A stretch of 64,000 nucleotides of DNA from Streptomyces sp. CG 926 (GTDB taxonomy: Bacteria > Actinomycetota > Actinomycetes > Streptomycetales > Streptomycetaceae), in NCBI RefSeq assembly GCF_003148825.1, contig NZ_QGGZ01000002.1:248001-312000 (forward strand), read 5' to 3'. Numbering within the stretch: the first letter of the stretch is position 1; each line of letters opens with the position of its first letter. The position numbers and the translations under genes were made by a program. A model generated the notes under the pieces. It was given only the letters and a program-made list of their open reading frames with translations. It did no database searches and was not told the origin of the DNA. Positions 18,697 through 27,659 of this stretch are shown piece after piece.

Positions 18697-20316
18697 ATGG
18701 GACATCTCGAAGCCAGCCACCTGGAGTACTACCTTCCCGACGGGCGGGTACTGCTCCCTGACGTCTCCTTCCGTGTGGGGGAGGGGTCGGTCGTCGCGCT
18801 CGTCGGGGCGAACGGGGCCGGTAAGACCACCCTGCTGAAGATGATCTCCGGCGAGCTCCAGCCGCACGGTGGTGGCATCACCGTCTCCGGCGGCCTCGGC
18901 GTGATGTCGCAGTTCGTGGGCTCGGTGCGGGACGAGACGACCGTACGGGACCTGCTGGTCTCGGTGGCCCAGCCGCGCATCCGGGAGGCGGCGAAGGCCG
19001 TGGACCGCGCCGAGCAGCTGATCCTGACGGTGGACGACGAGGCCGCCCAGATGGCCTACGCGCAGGCGCTGAGCGACTGGGCGGACGTCCAGGGGTACGA
19101 GGCGGAGACGCTGTGGGACGTCTGCACCATGGCCGCGCTGGCGATCCCCTACGACAGCGCGCAGTTCCGCGAGGTGCGCACGCTGTCGGGCGGTGAGCAG
19201 AAGCGGCTCGTGCTGGAGGCGCTGCTGCGCGGGCCCGACGAGGTGCTGCTGCTCGACGAGCCGGACAACTATCTGGACGTCCCCGGCAAGCGCTGGCTGG
19301 AGGAGCAGCTGAAGGCCACCCGTAAGACGGTGCTCTTCGTCTCCCACGACCGGGAGCTGCTGACGCAGGCCGCCGAGAAGATCATCAGCCTGGAGGCGAG
19401 CCCGACGGGCTCCGACGTCTGGGTGCACGGCGCGGGCTTCGCGACCTACCACGACGCCCGTAAGGAGCGCTTCGCCCGCTTCGAGGAGCTCAAGCGGCGT
19501 TGGGACGAGGAGCACGCCCGGCTGCGGGCGCTGGTGCTGCGGCTGCGCAACCAGGCCGCGAGCAGCCCCGACATGGCCTCGCGCTACCGGGCGATGCAGA
19601 CCCGCTTCCAGAAGTTCGAGGAGGCCGGCCCGCCGCCGGAGCCGCCGCGGGAGCAGGACATCAAGATGCGGCTCAAGGGTGGACGCACGGGCGTGCGCGC
19701 CCTGACCGTGGAGAACCTGGAGCTGACCGGCCTGATGAAGCCGTTCTCGCTGGAGGTCTTCTACGGGGAGCGGGTCGCGGTCCTCGGCTCGAACGGCTCG
19801 GGCAAGTCGCACTTCCTGCGCCTGATGGCGGGCGAGGACGTCAAGCACACGGGTGCCTGGAAGCTGGGCGCGCGGGTGGTTCCCGGCCATTTCGCGCAGA
19901 CCCACGCCCACCCGGAGCTGTTCGGGCGGACCCTCGTCGACATCCTGTGGACGGAGGCGGCCAAGCCGCTCGGGCAGGCGATGGGCGCCCTGCGCCGGTA
20001 CGAGCTGGAGCGCCAGGGCGACCAGCCGTTCGAGAAGCTCTCGGGTGGCCAGCAGGCGCGTTTCCAGATCCTGCTGCTGGAGCTGGCGGGCACCACGGCG
20101 CTGCTGCTGGACGAGCCGACGGACAACCTGGACCTGGAGTCGGCGGAGGCACTGCAGGACGGGCTGGAGGCGTACGACGGCACTGTGCTGTGCGTCACGC
20201 ACGACCGGTGGTTCGCGCGCACATTTGACCGTTACCTGGTCTTCGGTTCGGACGGTGTTGTGCGGGAGACTCAGGAACCCGTCTGGGACGAACGTAGAGT
20301 CGAACGCAAGCGCTAG
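18697..20316 (+). CDS. ABC-F family ATPase (ribosome-associated type)
   Basis: A 539-aa protein with two ABC nucleotide-binding domains and no membrane segment, the ABC-F layout. The first Walker A is G-A-N-G-A-G-K-T (residues 37-44), with signature L-S-G-G-E-Q and Walker B L-L-L-D-E-P. The second set is G-S-N-G-S-G-K-S (about 364-371), L-S-G-G-Q-Q and L-L-L-D-E-P-T-D. A charged linker lies between. ABC-F proteins act on the ribosome as translation factors or antibiotic-protection factors; which applies here is not clear. ATG 18697 follows a GACAAT -10-like hexamer by 7 nt, suggesting a leaderless mRNA; ATG 18688 is the alternative. Confidence 0.85.
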   Translation: MGHLEASHLEYYLPDGRVLLPDVSFRVGEGSVVALVGANGAGKTTLLKMISGELQPHGGGITVSGGLGVMSQFVGSVRDETTVRDLLVSVAQPRIREAAKAVDRAEQLILTVDDEAAQMAYAQALSDWADVQGYEAETLWDVCTMAALAIPYDSAQFREVRTLSGGEQKRLVLEALLRGPDEVLLLDEPDNYLDVPGKRWLEEQLKATRKTVLFVSHDRELLTQAAEKIISLEASPTGSDVWVHGAGFATYHDARKERFARFEELKRRWDEEHARLRALVLRLRNQAASSPDMASRYRAMQTRFQKFEEAGPPPEPPREQDIKMRLKGGRTGVRALTVENLELTGLMKPFSLEVFYGERVAVLGSNGSGKSHFLRLMAGEDVKHTGAWKLGARVVPGHFAQTHAHPELFGRTLVDILWTEAAKPLGQAMGALRRYELERQGDQPFEKLSGGQQARFQILLLELAGTTALLLDEPTDNLDLESAEALQDGLEAYDGTVLCVTHDRWFARTFDRYLVFGSDGVVRETQEPVWDERRVERKR

Positions 20317-20386
20317 GGGAGACCGACCGTCCCCCTCGGTCGAGTGAGGGGCAGGCGTCGTGGGGCTGCGGCCTAGCATCTGGCTG

Positions 20387-21691
20387 ATGAAGTGGGAGAA
20401 CCAGGGCGTCAGGAACCGGGGGGCCGGGGACGGGGACACCGGGGACACCGGCGGTGGGGGGACCGGGAGCAGGCTGATCGACCGGCTGCTGCAGCCGGCC
20501 GCCCGGTCCTGGCAGGTCGTCTCCCTCGCGGTGCTCCTCGGGATCGCCGTCTCCACCAGCCTGCGGGCGAACTGGGGCTCCGACAACGCGTTCGTGGTCA
20601 AGGCCGCGGAGACGCTGCTGGCGGGCGGGTCCCCGTACGAGGACAAGCGCTTCCTCTATCTGCCCAGCGCCGTGCTCATGGCGGTCCCGGAAGCTCTGCT
20701 GCCGCGTGAGGTGTTGCGGTGGGTGCTGCCGCTCGGGATGTCGGGGCTGCTGGGCGTCGGCTGGCTGGCGGCGCTGCGGATGTTCGCGGTGCCGCTGCGC
20801 TCGCGCTTCGCCGTCGGCGGTTTCGCGGTGTTCGCCCTCGTCTACAAGCCGTACATCAACCTCGTGCTGATCGGGAACTGGACCGCCATCTCGGCGGCGG
20901 CCCTGCCCGTGGCGCTGCTGCTCGCCCACCGGAGCCGGTGGGGGTCGGCCGGGTTGCTGGTGGGGCTGGCGATCGCGTGCAAGCCGATGCTGGTGCCCCT
21001 CGGGCTGCTCTTCCTGGTCGCCCGGCGGTGGCGCGCTCTGGCCGCGGCCGTGCTGGTGCCGCTGGGGTTCTCGCTGGCGGGCGCGCTGGTGATGCCGAGT
21101 CCGTCGCTGTTCTTCACCAAGACCCTGCCCTTCCTGTTCCAGGGGCAGGACTCGTACGCGCTGCCATGGGACGCCTCGCCGATCGCCGTGCTGCCACGGC
21201 TGGGCGTGCCCGCGCCGGCGGCGGTGCTGGTGGCTTTCGCGGGGGCCTGCGCGGGGCTGTGGGCGGCCTGGACGCGGTGGCGGCGCGAGGACACCGACGG
21301 GGGTGAGCTGCGCCTGGCGGAGACGGCCTGCATGGTGATGCTCGCCGCATTCCTGGTGTCGCGGCCGTCCTTCGACCACTACCTGCTGGTGGTCCTGCCG
21401 CTGCTGATGGCCTCGGTGGTGCGGCCGGGCTCGGCGGCGCGTTCGCCCTGGTTCTGGGCGGCCCTCGCGCCTCAGGTGGCGGGCATTCCGTGGCCGTCCG
21501 AGCTGGAGGCCAAGCGGCGGGCGTTCAAGGACTGCGCCACCCTGTGCGGGCTCACGATCGTGCTGGCGTGTCGTGCGTTGCGCTCCGGGCGGGTTACTCT
21601 GGAGCCCGTAACAACTGCGGGGTCCCCACCCAGGACCGAACCGGAGTGCGCCGCGACGCCAGCAGAATCGGCATCGCGGACCGCGTTTTGA
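20387..21691 (+). CDS. GT87-like polytopic membrane glycosyltransferase
   Basis: A 434-aa membrane protein with about ten hydrophobic segments starting near residue 45. The layout and the G-G-S-P-Y segment after the first loop resemble family GT87 (DUF2029) polyprenyl-phosphate-mannose-dependent transferases of actinobacteria. These add mannose or arabinose residues outside the membrane. The assignment rests on overall architecture, so the sugar and acceptor are unknown. ATG 20387 follows TAGCAT by 7 nt (possible leaderless start); GTG 20360 is an alternative adding nine residues. The N-terminal 35 residues are Gly/Asp-rich. A TGA closes it just where the rplM promoter begins. Confidence 0.65.
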   Translation: MKWENQGVRNRGAGDGDTGDTGGGGTGSRLIDRLLQPAARSWQVVSLAVLLGIAVSTSLRANWGSDNAFVVKAAETLLAGGSPYEDKRFLYLPSAVLMAVPEALLPREVLRWVLPLGMSGLLGVGWLAALRMFAVPLRSRFAVGGFAVFALVYKPYINLVLIGNWTAISAAALPVALLLAHRSRWGSAGLLVGLAIACKPMLVPLGLLFLVARRWRALAAAVLVPLGFSLAGALVMPSPSLFFTKTLPFLFQGQDSYALPWDASPIAVLPRLGVPAPAAVLVAFAGACAGLWAAWTRWRREDTDGGELRLAETACMVMLAAFLVSRPSFDHYLLVVLPLLMASVVRPGSAARSPWFWAALAPQVAGIPWPSELEAKRRAFKDCATLCGLTIVLACRALRSGRVTLEPVTTAGSPPRTEPECAATPAESASRTAF

Positions 21692-21717
21692 CCCGTACGG
21701 GTCTGCTTGGGTATCCT
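21688..21717 (+). promoter_or_regulatory. Predicted promoter of rplM-rpsI
   Basis: TTGACC (21688-21693) and TATCCT (21712-21717) with an 18-bp spacer match the principal-sigma consensus. The -35 box overlaps the stop codon of the preceding membrane-protein gene. The resulting leader of about 200 nt contains GGTCC-ACC-GGACC near 21774. Confidence 0.6.
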
Positions 21718-21922
21718 GCTGGTTTGTTATGCGTATTGGCTTTCTCATTCTCACGTGAAAGGGCCTTGCGCCGGTCCACCGGACCGATGACCAGCAGTTC
21801 GCGCGGGTGCGTCCCCGCTGCGAATGAGGGCTGTCGTGATCGTCCGTGGTGACCCTGTCAGGACCTTCCCGTTGGGGCTTGCGCCCTTGGGATACCACCA
21901 CCGAAGAAGCGAAGGCATACGC

Positions 21923-22366
21923 GTGCGTACGTTCAGCCCCAAGCCCGGCGACATCTCGCGCCAGTGGCTCGTCATCGACGCCCAGGACGTTGTCCTCGGC
22001 CGTCTGGCGACCCAGGCCGCAGCCCTCCTGCGCGGCAAGCACAAGCCGACTTACGCCCCCCACATGGACATGGGCGACTTCGTCATCATCGTCAACGCCG
22101 ACAAGGTTCACCTGTCCGGCAACAAGGCGTCGCAGAAGATGGCGTACCGCCACTCCGGCTACCCGGGCGGTCTCCGCTCCGTGCGCTACGACGACCTCCT
22201 GGCGAACAACCCGGAGAAGGCCGTCGAGAAGGCCATCAAGGGCATGCTCCCCAAGAACACCCTGGGCCGTCAGATGCTTTCGAAGCTGAAGGTCTACTCG
22301 GGCGATGTGCACCCCCACGCTGCTCAGCAGCCGGTGCCGTTCGAGATCACCCAGGTCGCGCAGTAG
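21923..22366 (+). CDS. rplM: 50S ribosomal protein L13
   Basis: A 147-aa L13 ([15 protein letters not shown]), with the G-R-L-A-T-Q-A-A motif around 29-36 and the M-L-P-K-N-T-L-G-R segment near 111-119. It is an early 50S assembly protein. GTG 21923 is chosen for conservation and for GAAGG 7 nt upstream. It forms the usual two-gene operon with rpsI. Confidence 0.96.
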   Translation: MRTFSPKPGDISRQWLVIDAQDVVLGRLATQAAALLRGKHKPTYAPHMDMGDFVIIVNADKVHLSGNKASQKMAYRHSGYPGGLRSVRYDDLLANNPEKAVEKAIKGMLPKNTLGRQMLSKLKVYSGDVHPHAAQQPVPFEITQVAQ

Positions 22367-22408
22367 TTCCGGCCACCCCCTAAGACGTAGAAAATTCTGA
22401 GGAGCATC

Positions 22409-22930
22409 GTGGCCGAGACCACCGCCGAGACGACCCCCGTCGAAGAGTTCGAGGGCAACGTCGAGGAGTACACCACCGAGTCGGACGTCGTCGTCGAGGG
22501 CGACTACACCTCCGAGTCCCTTGCCGGCCGCTTCGGCGACCCCCAGCCGGCCGCCGGCCTGGGCCGTCGCAAGAACGCCATCGCCCGCGTCCGGATCGTT
22601 CCGGGCACCGGCAAGTGGAAGATCAACGGTCGCACCCTTGAGGACTACTTCCCCAACAAGGTGCACCAGCAGGAAGTCAACGAGCCCTTCAAGCTCCTCG
22701 AGCTCGACGGTCGCTACGACGTCATCGCCCGCATCGCGGGTGGCGGCGTGTCCGGCCAGGCCGGCGCCCTGCGCCTCGGCGTGGCCCGTGCGCTGAACGA
22801 GGCGGACGTGGACAACAACCGCCCGGCGCTGAAGAAGGCCGGCTTCCTCTCCCGCGACGACCGTGCGGTCGAGCGCAAGAAGGCCGGTCTCAAGAAGGCC
22901 CGTAAGGCTCCGCAGTACAGCAAGCGTTAA
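22409..22930 (+). CDS. rpsI: 30S ribosomal protein S9
   Basis: A 173-aa S9 ending in Y-S-K-R, the C-terminal tail that touches P-site tRNA. The first 45 residues are an acidic Glu/Thr-rich extension absent from E. coli S9 and normal in actinobacteria. The core [12 protein letters not shown] begins at residue 52. TCTGAGGAGCATC precedes the GTG start. A strong terminator follows. Confidence 0.96.
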   Translation: MAETTAETTPVEEFEGNVEEYTTESDVVVEGDYTSESLAGRFGDPQPAAGLGRRKNAIARVRIVPGTGKWKINGRTLEDYFPNKVHQQEVNEPFKLLELDGRYDVIARIAGGGVSGQAGALRLGVARALNEADVDNNRPALKKAGFLSRDDRAVERKKAGLKKARKAPQYSKR

Positions 22931-22954
22931 TCTGCGCCTGCTGTTCTGCAACGA

Positions 22955-22993
22955 AACCGCCCCGGCAGCACTCTCTGTGCTGTCGGGGCGGTT
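22955..22993 (+). terminator. Intrinsic terminator after rpsI
   Basis: A 17-bp stem with one G-U pair (22955-22971 with 22977-22993) and a 5-nt loop, followed by CGTTTACC. It ends the rplM-rpsI operon; glmM begins 72 bp further on. Confidence 0.85.
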
Positions 22994-23065
22994 CGTTTAC
23001 CGCCACAAGCGGCAAATATCTGTCACAAGCGGTCATTCGCGAAGCGGAAACTCGGGAGGACAACA

Positions 23066-24424
23066 GTGGGACGACTCTTCGGGACGGACGGTGTACGCGG
23101 CGTTGCCAACGCGGATCTGACGGCGGAGCTCGCGCTCGGCCTCTCCGTGGCGGCTGCCCACGTACTCGCCGAGGCGGGCACCTTCGAGGGTCACCGGGCG
23201 ACCGCCGTGGTCGGTCGGGATCCCCGCGCCTCCGGCGAATTCCTGGAGGCCGCGGTCGTGGCGGGCCTCGCGAGCGCGGGCGTGGACGTCCTGCGCGTCG
23301 GTGTGCTGCCCACCCCGGCGGTGGCGTATCTCACCGGTGCGCTGGGCGCCGACCTCGGCGTGATGCTCTCCGCCAGCCACAACGCCATGCCCGACAACGG
23401 CATCAAGTTCTTCGCGCGCGGCGGCCACAAGCTCGCCGACGAGCTGGAGGACCGCATCGAGTCGACCTACGAGCAGCACCGCACCGGTGCGCCCTGGGAC
23501 CGACCCACCGGCTCCGGCGTCGGCCGCGTCTCCGACTACACCGAGGGCTTCGACCGGTACGTCGCCCACCTGATCGGTGTCCTCCCGAACCGCCTCGAAG
23601 GCCTGAAGGTCGTCCTGGACGAGGCCCACGGCGCGGCCGCGTACGTCTCGCCCGAGGCCTTCACCCGGGCCGGCGCGGAGATCGTCACGATCGGCGCCGA
23701 GCCCGACGGCCTCAACATCAACGACGGCTGCGGCTCCACCCACCTCGGCCTGCTCAAGGCCGCCGTGGTCGAGCACGGCGCCGACTTCGGCATCGCCCAC
23801 GACGGCGACGCCGACCGCTGCCTGGCCGTGGACGGCTCCGGCGAGGAGATCGACGGCGACCAGATCCTCGCCGTCCTGGCCCTCGCCATGCGCGAGGCCG
23901 GCCAGCTGCGCGAGAACACCGTGGTCGGCACCGTGATGTCCAACCTGGGCTTCAAGCTGGCCATGGAGGCCGAAGGCATCCAGGTCGTGCAGACCGGGGT
24001 CGGCGACCGCTACGTGCTGGAGTCGATGAAGGAGAACGGCTACGCGCTCGGCGGCGAGCAGTCCGGGCACGTGATCATCCTCGACCACGCGACGACCGGC
24101 GACGGCACGCTGACCGGCCTGCTGCTCGCGGCGCGCGTCGCGGCCACCGGCAAGTCCCTCGCCGAGCTGGCGGGCGTCATGCAGCGGCTTCCGCAGGTGC
24201 TCATCAACGTTCCCGACGTGGACAAGTCCCGCGTGACGACCTCCGCCGAGCTGGCGGCGGCGGTCGCCGACGCCGAGCGCGAGCTGGGCACCACCGGGCG
24301 GGTGCTGCTGCGTTCCTCCGGTACGGAGCCGCTCGTACGGGTCATGGTCGAGGCCGCCGACATCGAGCAGGCCCGCTCGGTCGCCGGCCGCCTCGCGGAC
24401 GTCGTGAAGTCCGCGCTCGGCTAG
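23066..24424 (+). CDS. glmM: Phosphoglucosamine mutase
   Basis: A 452-aa GlmM that converts glucosamine-6-phosphate to glucosamine-1-phosphate on the way to UDP-GlcNAc for peptidoglycan. The catalytic phosphoserine is Ser104 in S-A-S-H-N. The metal loop D-G-D-A-D-R lies at 246-251, and the phosphate-binding R-S-S-G-T-E-P is near the C-terminus. The GTG start follows GGGAGGACAACA. glmS, the previous enzyme of the pathway, is about 3.2 kb downstream. Confidence 0.96.
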   Translation: MGRLFGTDGVRGVANADLTAELALGLSVAAAHVLAEAGTFEGHRATAVVGRDPRASGEFLEAAVVAGLASAGVDVLRVGVLPTPAVAYLTGALGADLGVMLSASHNAMPDNGIKFFARGGHKLADELEDRIESTYEQHRTGAPWDRPTGSGVGRVSDYTEGFDRYVAHLIGVLPNRLEGLKVVLDEAHGAAAYVSPEAFTRAGAEIVTIGAEPDGLNINDGCGSTHLGLLKAAVVEHGADFGIAHDGDADRCLAVDGSGEEIDGDQILAVLALAMREAGQLRENTVVGTVMSNLGFKLAMEAEGIQVVQTGVGDRYVLESMKENGYALGGEQSGHVIILDHATTGDGTLTGLLLAARVAATGKSLAELAGVMQRLPQVLINVPDVDKSRVTTSAELAAAVADAERELGTTGRVLLRSSGTEPLVRVMVEAADIEQARSVAGRLADVVKSALG

Positions 24425-24431
24425 ACCTCGC

Positions 24432-25403
24432 CTAGACACCGCCGCCAGGCCTGCGTGGCGCACCCGGTTTCCGGATCATCCGGCTCTCCTGGGTGCGCCA
24501 CAGCAGTTTCCAGCAGATGAGGGTGAGCGTTCCGGCGAGGATGATGCCGCCCAGGTTCAGCGCCAGCTGCACCGCCGAGCCCCACATCTGTGAGAAGTCG
24601 CCGTAGCTGAGGGCCACCGCGGCGTTCGCGCCCGCCGGGACGGTGGTGACGGAGATCGCCACGCCCACCAGCGCACCGGCCTTCGCCGAGGTCAGCGACA
24701 GCATGCCGGCGACACCGGCGAGCAGCGCCACGACGAAGGAGAACGGGTCGGGCTGCCAGATGAAGCTGGTGTTCGGCCTCGGGTTCTCCAGCATTCCCTC
24801 GTGGAAAAGGCCGAGCGCGGTCATCCCCAGACTGAAGACCGTCGTCGCCACGATCGCCGCCGTGAAGCCGACGAACAGCGCGAGGAGCGAGCGGCCGGCC
24901 AGCCTGCGGCGGCGCTGCACCAGGCCGGTGCAGATGCCGGCGAGGGGGCCGAACTCCGGGCCGACCGCCATGGCGCCGACGATCAGGATCGCGTTGTCCA
25001 GGACCACACCGCACGCCGCGATCATCGTCGCCACGATCATGAAGACGGCGTAGGTGATGGTGAGCGTGGACTCCTCGTGCGTCGACTCGGCGAGCTGCTC
25101 CCAGACCACCGCGTCGGCGGCCTCGCCCGGTGCCTCCTCCTCGGCCTCCTCGGCGCGTCTGGAGATCGACAGGTCGATGTTCTCCACGGCGATCGAACCG
25201 CTCTGGTCGATGCCGAGCCGGCGCATCGCCTGGAGGAGTTCGTCGGCCGCCTCGCGGGCGACGTCGCACAGGACGACATCGCCCTCGGGGTCGCGCGCGG
25301 CGCCGGTCAGCACGACCAGATGGGTGGTGCCGACCGTCCGGTCGATCAGCCCCACCACCTGCTCGGTGAGGTGGTGCGGGGTGATCATCCGCAGATGCAG
25401 CAT
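24432..25403 (-). CDS. DUF389 family membrane protein
   Basis: A 323-aa protein with an N-terminal cytoplasmic region (about 1-100, ACT-like in size, acidic E-E-A-E-E-E-A-P loop) and six or so transmembrane helices. The pattern A-I-L-I-V-G-A-M-A-V-G-P-E-F-G-P-L-A-G is the DUF389 hallmark. The family's function is unknown. It is convergent with glmM (7 bp between stops). A TAGGGT hexamer six bases before the ATG suggests a leaderless mRNA. The 24 bp between it and coaA contain the hairpin GCCCGCAC/GTGCGGGC (25404-25427). Confidence 0.8.
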   Translation of the reverse strand: MLHLRMITPHHLTEQVVGLIDRTVGTTHLVVLTGAARDPEGDVVLCDVAREAADELLQAMRRLGIDQSGSIAVENIDLSISRRAEEAEEEAPGEAADAVVWEQLAESTHEESTLTITYAVFMIVATMIAACGVVLDNAILIVGAMAVGPEFGPLAGICTGLVQRRRRLAGRSLLALFVGFTAAIVATTVFSLGMTALGLFHEGMLENPRPNTSFIWQPDPFSFVVALLAGVAGMLSLTSAKAGALVGVAISVTTVPAGANAAVALSYGDFSQMWGSAVQLALNLGGIILAGTLTLICWKLLWRTQESRMIRKPGAPRRPGGGV

Positions 25404-25426
25404 GCCCGCACCCTAGCGAGTGCGGG

Positions 25427-26476
25427 CTAGAGCTTGCGGAGGCTCAGCTTCTGCACCTTGTGGTCGGGTCCCTTACGGACGACGAGCGTGGCCCGGCCGC
25501 GGGTGGGCGCCACGTTCTCCAGCAGGTTGGGGCGGTTGATGGTCCGCCACATCGTCTGCGCGTACTCCATGGCCTCCTCCTCGGAGACCTGGGTGTACTT
25601 GCGGAAGTAGGAGAAGGGGTTCTGGAACGCGGTCGCCCGCAGCTTCCGGAACCGGTTCAGGTACCAGCGCTCGATGTCCTCGGGGCGGGCGTCCACGTAC
25701 ACGCTGAAGTCGAAGTAGTCGGCGAGGGCGACGCGGGTACGGCCGTCCGTGCCCGGGAGGGCCGGCTGGAGCACGTTGAGGCCCTCGACGATGAGGATGT
25801 CCGGGCGGCGGACGACGAGCTCCTCGCCGGGGACGATGTCGTAGATCAGGTGCGAGTAGACCGGGGCCCGGACCTCGTCCTTGCCGGCCTTGATGTCGGC
25901 GACGAAACGGGTGAGCGCGCGGCGGTCGTAGGACTCCGGGAACCCCTTGCGGGAGGTCAGCCCACGCCGCTGGAGCTCCTTCATCGGGTACAGGAAGCCG
26001 TCGGTGGTGACGAGCTCCACGCGCGGGTGCTCGGGCCAGCGGGCCAGCAGGGCCTGCAGCAGACGGGCCACGGTGGACTTGCCCACGGCGACCGAACCGG
26101 CGACCCCTATGACGAAGGGGGTGCCCTGCTGGGCGCCGTGCCCGTTGCCCGCGTCACCGAGGAAGGTGTTGAGGGTGCCGCGGAGGTTGCTGGTGGCACC
26201 GACGTAGAGGTTGAGGAGCCGGGACAGCGGCAGGTAGACGTCGCGGACCTCGTCGAGGTCGATGACGTCGCCGAGCCCGCGCAGCCGCTCCACCTCGTCG
26301 GCGGTCAGCGGCAGCGGGGTCCGCTCCCGCAGGGCGCTCCACTCGGCGCGGGTGAGGTCGACGTAGGGCGAGGCCTCGTGACCCCGGCGGTGTCCGGGGC
26401 GTGCGGGGGGCCCGTCCCGGCCGGTCCGCTCCGTTGCGTTGTCCGGCGTGTTGCTTCGTGGCGGCGAAGTGATCAC
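25427..26476 (-). CDS. coaA: Type I pantothenate kinase
   Basis: A 349-aa CoaA that phosphorylates pantothenate, the first and usually feedback-regulated step of coenzyme A synthesis. The P-loop G-S-V-A-V-G-K-S-T is at residues 127-135; Y-Y-D-F-S-V-Y-V-D and the R-A-T-A-F-Q-N-P region follow. The N-terminal 35 residues (Pro/Arg-rich) exceed E. coli CoaA. The GTG start lies 6 nt after GACAAT on the minus strand, again leaderless-like. It is divergent from a lipoprotein gene over a 297-bp spacer in which I see only GC-rich hairpins (for example CGCCCCC/GGGGGCG at 26708-26726). Confidence 0.92.
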   Translation of the reverse strand: MITSPPRSNTPDNATERTGRDGPPARPGHRRGHEASPYVDLTRAEWSALRERTPLPLTADEVERLRGLGDVIDLDEVRDVYLPLSRLLNLYVGATSNLRGTLNTFLGDAGNGHGAQQGTPFVIGVAGSVAVGKSTVARLLQALLARWPEHPRVELVTTDGFLYPMKELQRRGLTSRKGFPESYDRRALTRFVADIKAGKDEVRAPVYSHLIYDIVPGEELVVRRPDILIVEGLNVLQPALPGTDGRTRVALADYFDFSVYVDARPEDIERWYLNRFRKLRATAFQNPFSYFRKYTQVSEEEAMEYAQTMWRTINRPNLLENVAPTRGRATLVVRKGPDHKVQKLSLRKL

Positions 26477-26773
26477 ACCGCCATTGTCGGGGCTCCGGGG
26501 CGGTTGTGGGTGGTGTGGTCGGTCACGTGCCGGCGGGAGCGACGGCTACCGGAGCGGGCCCGGCCGGTGGGCGCGAGGTTGTACGCGGCCTGGTTGCGAT
26601 CGGAAATTCTTGGGGTCTCGGCCGGATCACGATCGGCGACGAACGTCGCCCCGGGCCACACGGTGATCGATCGACCCGTACATTGTTGATCACCGCAGTC
26701 ATGCCCACGCCCCCACGTCGGGGGCGCGGTTCGGGCTGCCCTGTTCCAGTCGTCTCCATGGGGGAGTTTTCTC

Positions 26774-27550
26774 GTGCGCAACGCTCTTGTCCGCCGTACC
26801 GTCCTGACCGCCTCCGCGGTGTCCCTGACCCTGCTCGTCACCGCCTGCGGCGCCGACAAGAAGGACGACACCAAGGCCGACGCGAAGCCGTCCGGGGCCT
26901 CCTCGGCGCCCGCCGCCGCGGCCAAGGGCAAGACGGACGCCGAGCTGGCGCCCCTCCTGCTGACCCAGGCCGAGGCCCCCAAGGACAGCGTCGTCAAGGC
27001 GCCCTCCGCGGACGCCCTCAAGAAGCTCACGGCCACCACCGACAAGGCCGAGTGCAAGCCGCTCGGCCAGGCCGCCTCGATGGAGCCCCAGGGCACCTCC
27101 ACCGGTGTGGCCCGCACCCAGGTCGGTGGCACCTCCGGCAAGCCCGTCGACCCCAACGCCTCCGAGGCGGACAAGCTGAAGGCCGGCCTGGAGATGCTCG
27201 CCGGCGCCAGCGGCACCTCCGTGACCCTGACCTCCTACGACGCCAAGGGCGCCGAGGAGGCCTTCGCCTCCTTCAAGAAGGCGGGCACCGCCTGTGCGGG
27301 CGGGTACACGATGACGCAGGACGGCGAGGCCCTCAAGGTCAACAAGGTCGTCCCGGGTGACGCCGTCACGGCCGGCGACGAGTCCGTCTCCTTCCTGGCG
27401 GACTTCGGCGACGCCGAGACCCCGATGGCCGGCCAGGTCGTCATGGTGCGCAAGGGCAACACCCTCGCCACGTTCTCGGTGCAGAGCATGAGCGGCAAGC
27501 CGGTGCTCCCGAAGGACGTCGTCGAGGCGCAGGTCAAGAAGCTCGGCTGA
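26774..27550 (+). CDS. Lipoprotein of unknown function
   Basis: A 258-aa exported protein. The signal peptide (M-R-N-A-L-V-R-R then a hydrophobic stretch) ends in a lipobox V-T-A-C with Cys25 as lipidation site. A Lys/Asp/Ala-rich linker (26-60) leads to a domain of about 190 residues with two cysteines (near residues 96 and 176) that may form a disulfide. I do not recognise a catalytic motif; the fold may be one of the small actinobacterial substrate-binding or LppX-like domains, unproven. It is monocistronic, with GTG start after GGGGGAGTTTTCTC and a textbook terminator downstream. Confidence 0.75.
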   Translation: MRNALVRRTVLTASAVSLTLLVTACGADKKDDTKADAKPSGASSAPAAAAKGKTDAELAPLLLTQAEAPKDSVVKAPSADALKKLTATTDKAECKPLGQAASMEPQGTSTGVARTQVGGTSGKPVDPNASEADKLKAGLEMLAGASGTSVTLTSYDAKGAEEAFASFKKAGTACAGGYTMTQDGEALKVNKVVPGDAVTAGDESVSFLADFGDAETPMAGQVVMVRKGNTLATFSVQSMSGKPVLPKDVVEAQVKKLG

Positions 27551-27571
27551 CGACCGCCCGAAGACACGTCG

Positions 27572-27607
27572 AAACCCGCCCCGGCGCACGCGCCGGGGCG
27601 GGTTTTT
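27572..27607 (+). terminator. Intrinsic terminator after the lipoprotein gene
   Basis: A perfect stem of about 15 bp (27572-27586 with 27591-27605) with a 4-nt loop runs into TTTTT at 27603-27607. It is one of the few terminators in the window with a true T tract. Confidence 0.9.
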
Positions 27608-27659
27608 CGTCTTGTTCGGCTACGGGGCAGACGGCCAACTACGGCGTACGCTGCGGCCT

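Noticed and set aside
17080..20646. 1188-codon open frame on the minus strand
   Set aside because: It is antisense to rplQ, truA and the ABC-F gene, all well supported; the translation is Arg/Val/Gln-rich low-complexity sequence typical of G+C shadow frames.
20195..22951. 918-codon open frame on the minus strand
   Set aside because: It covers the GT87-like gene, rplM and rpsI in antisense and shows no conserved domain.
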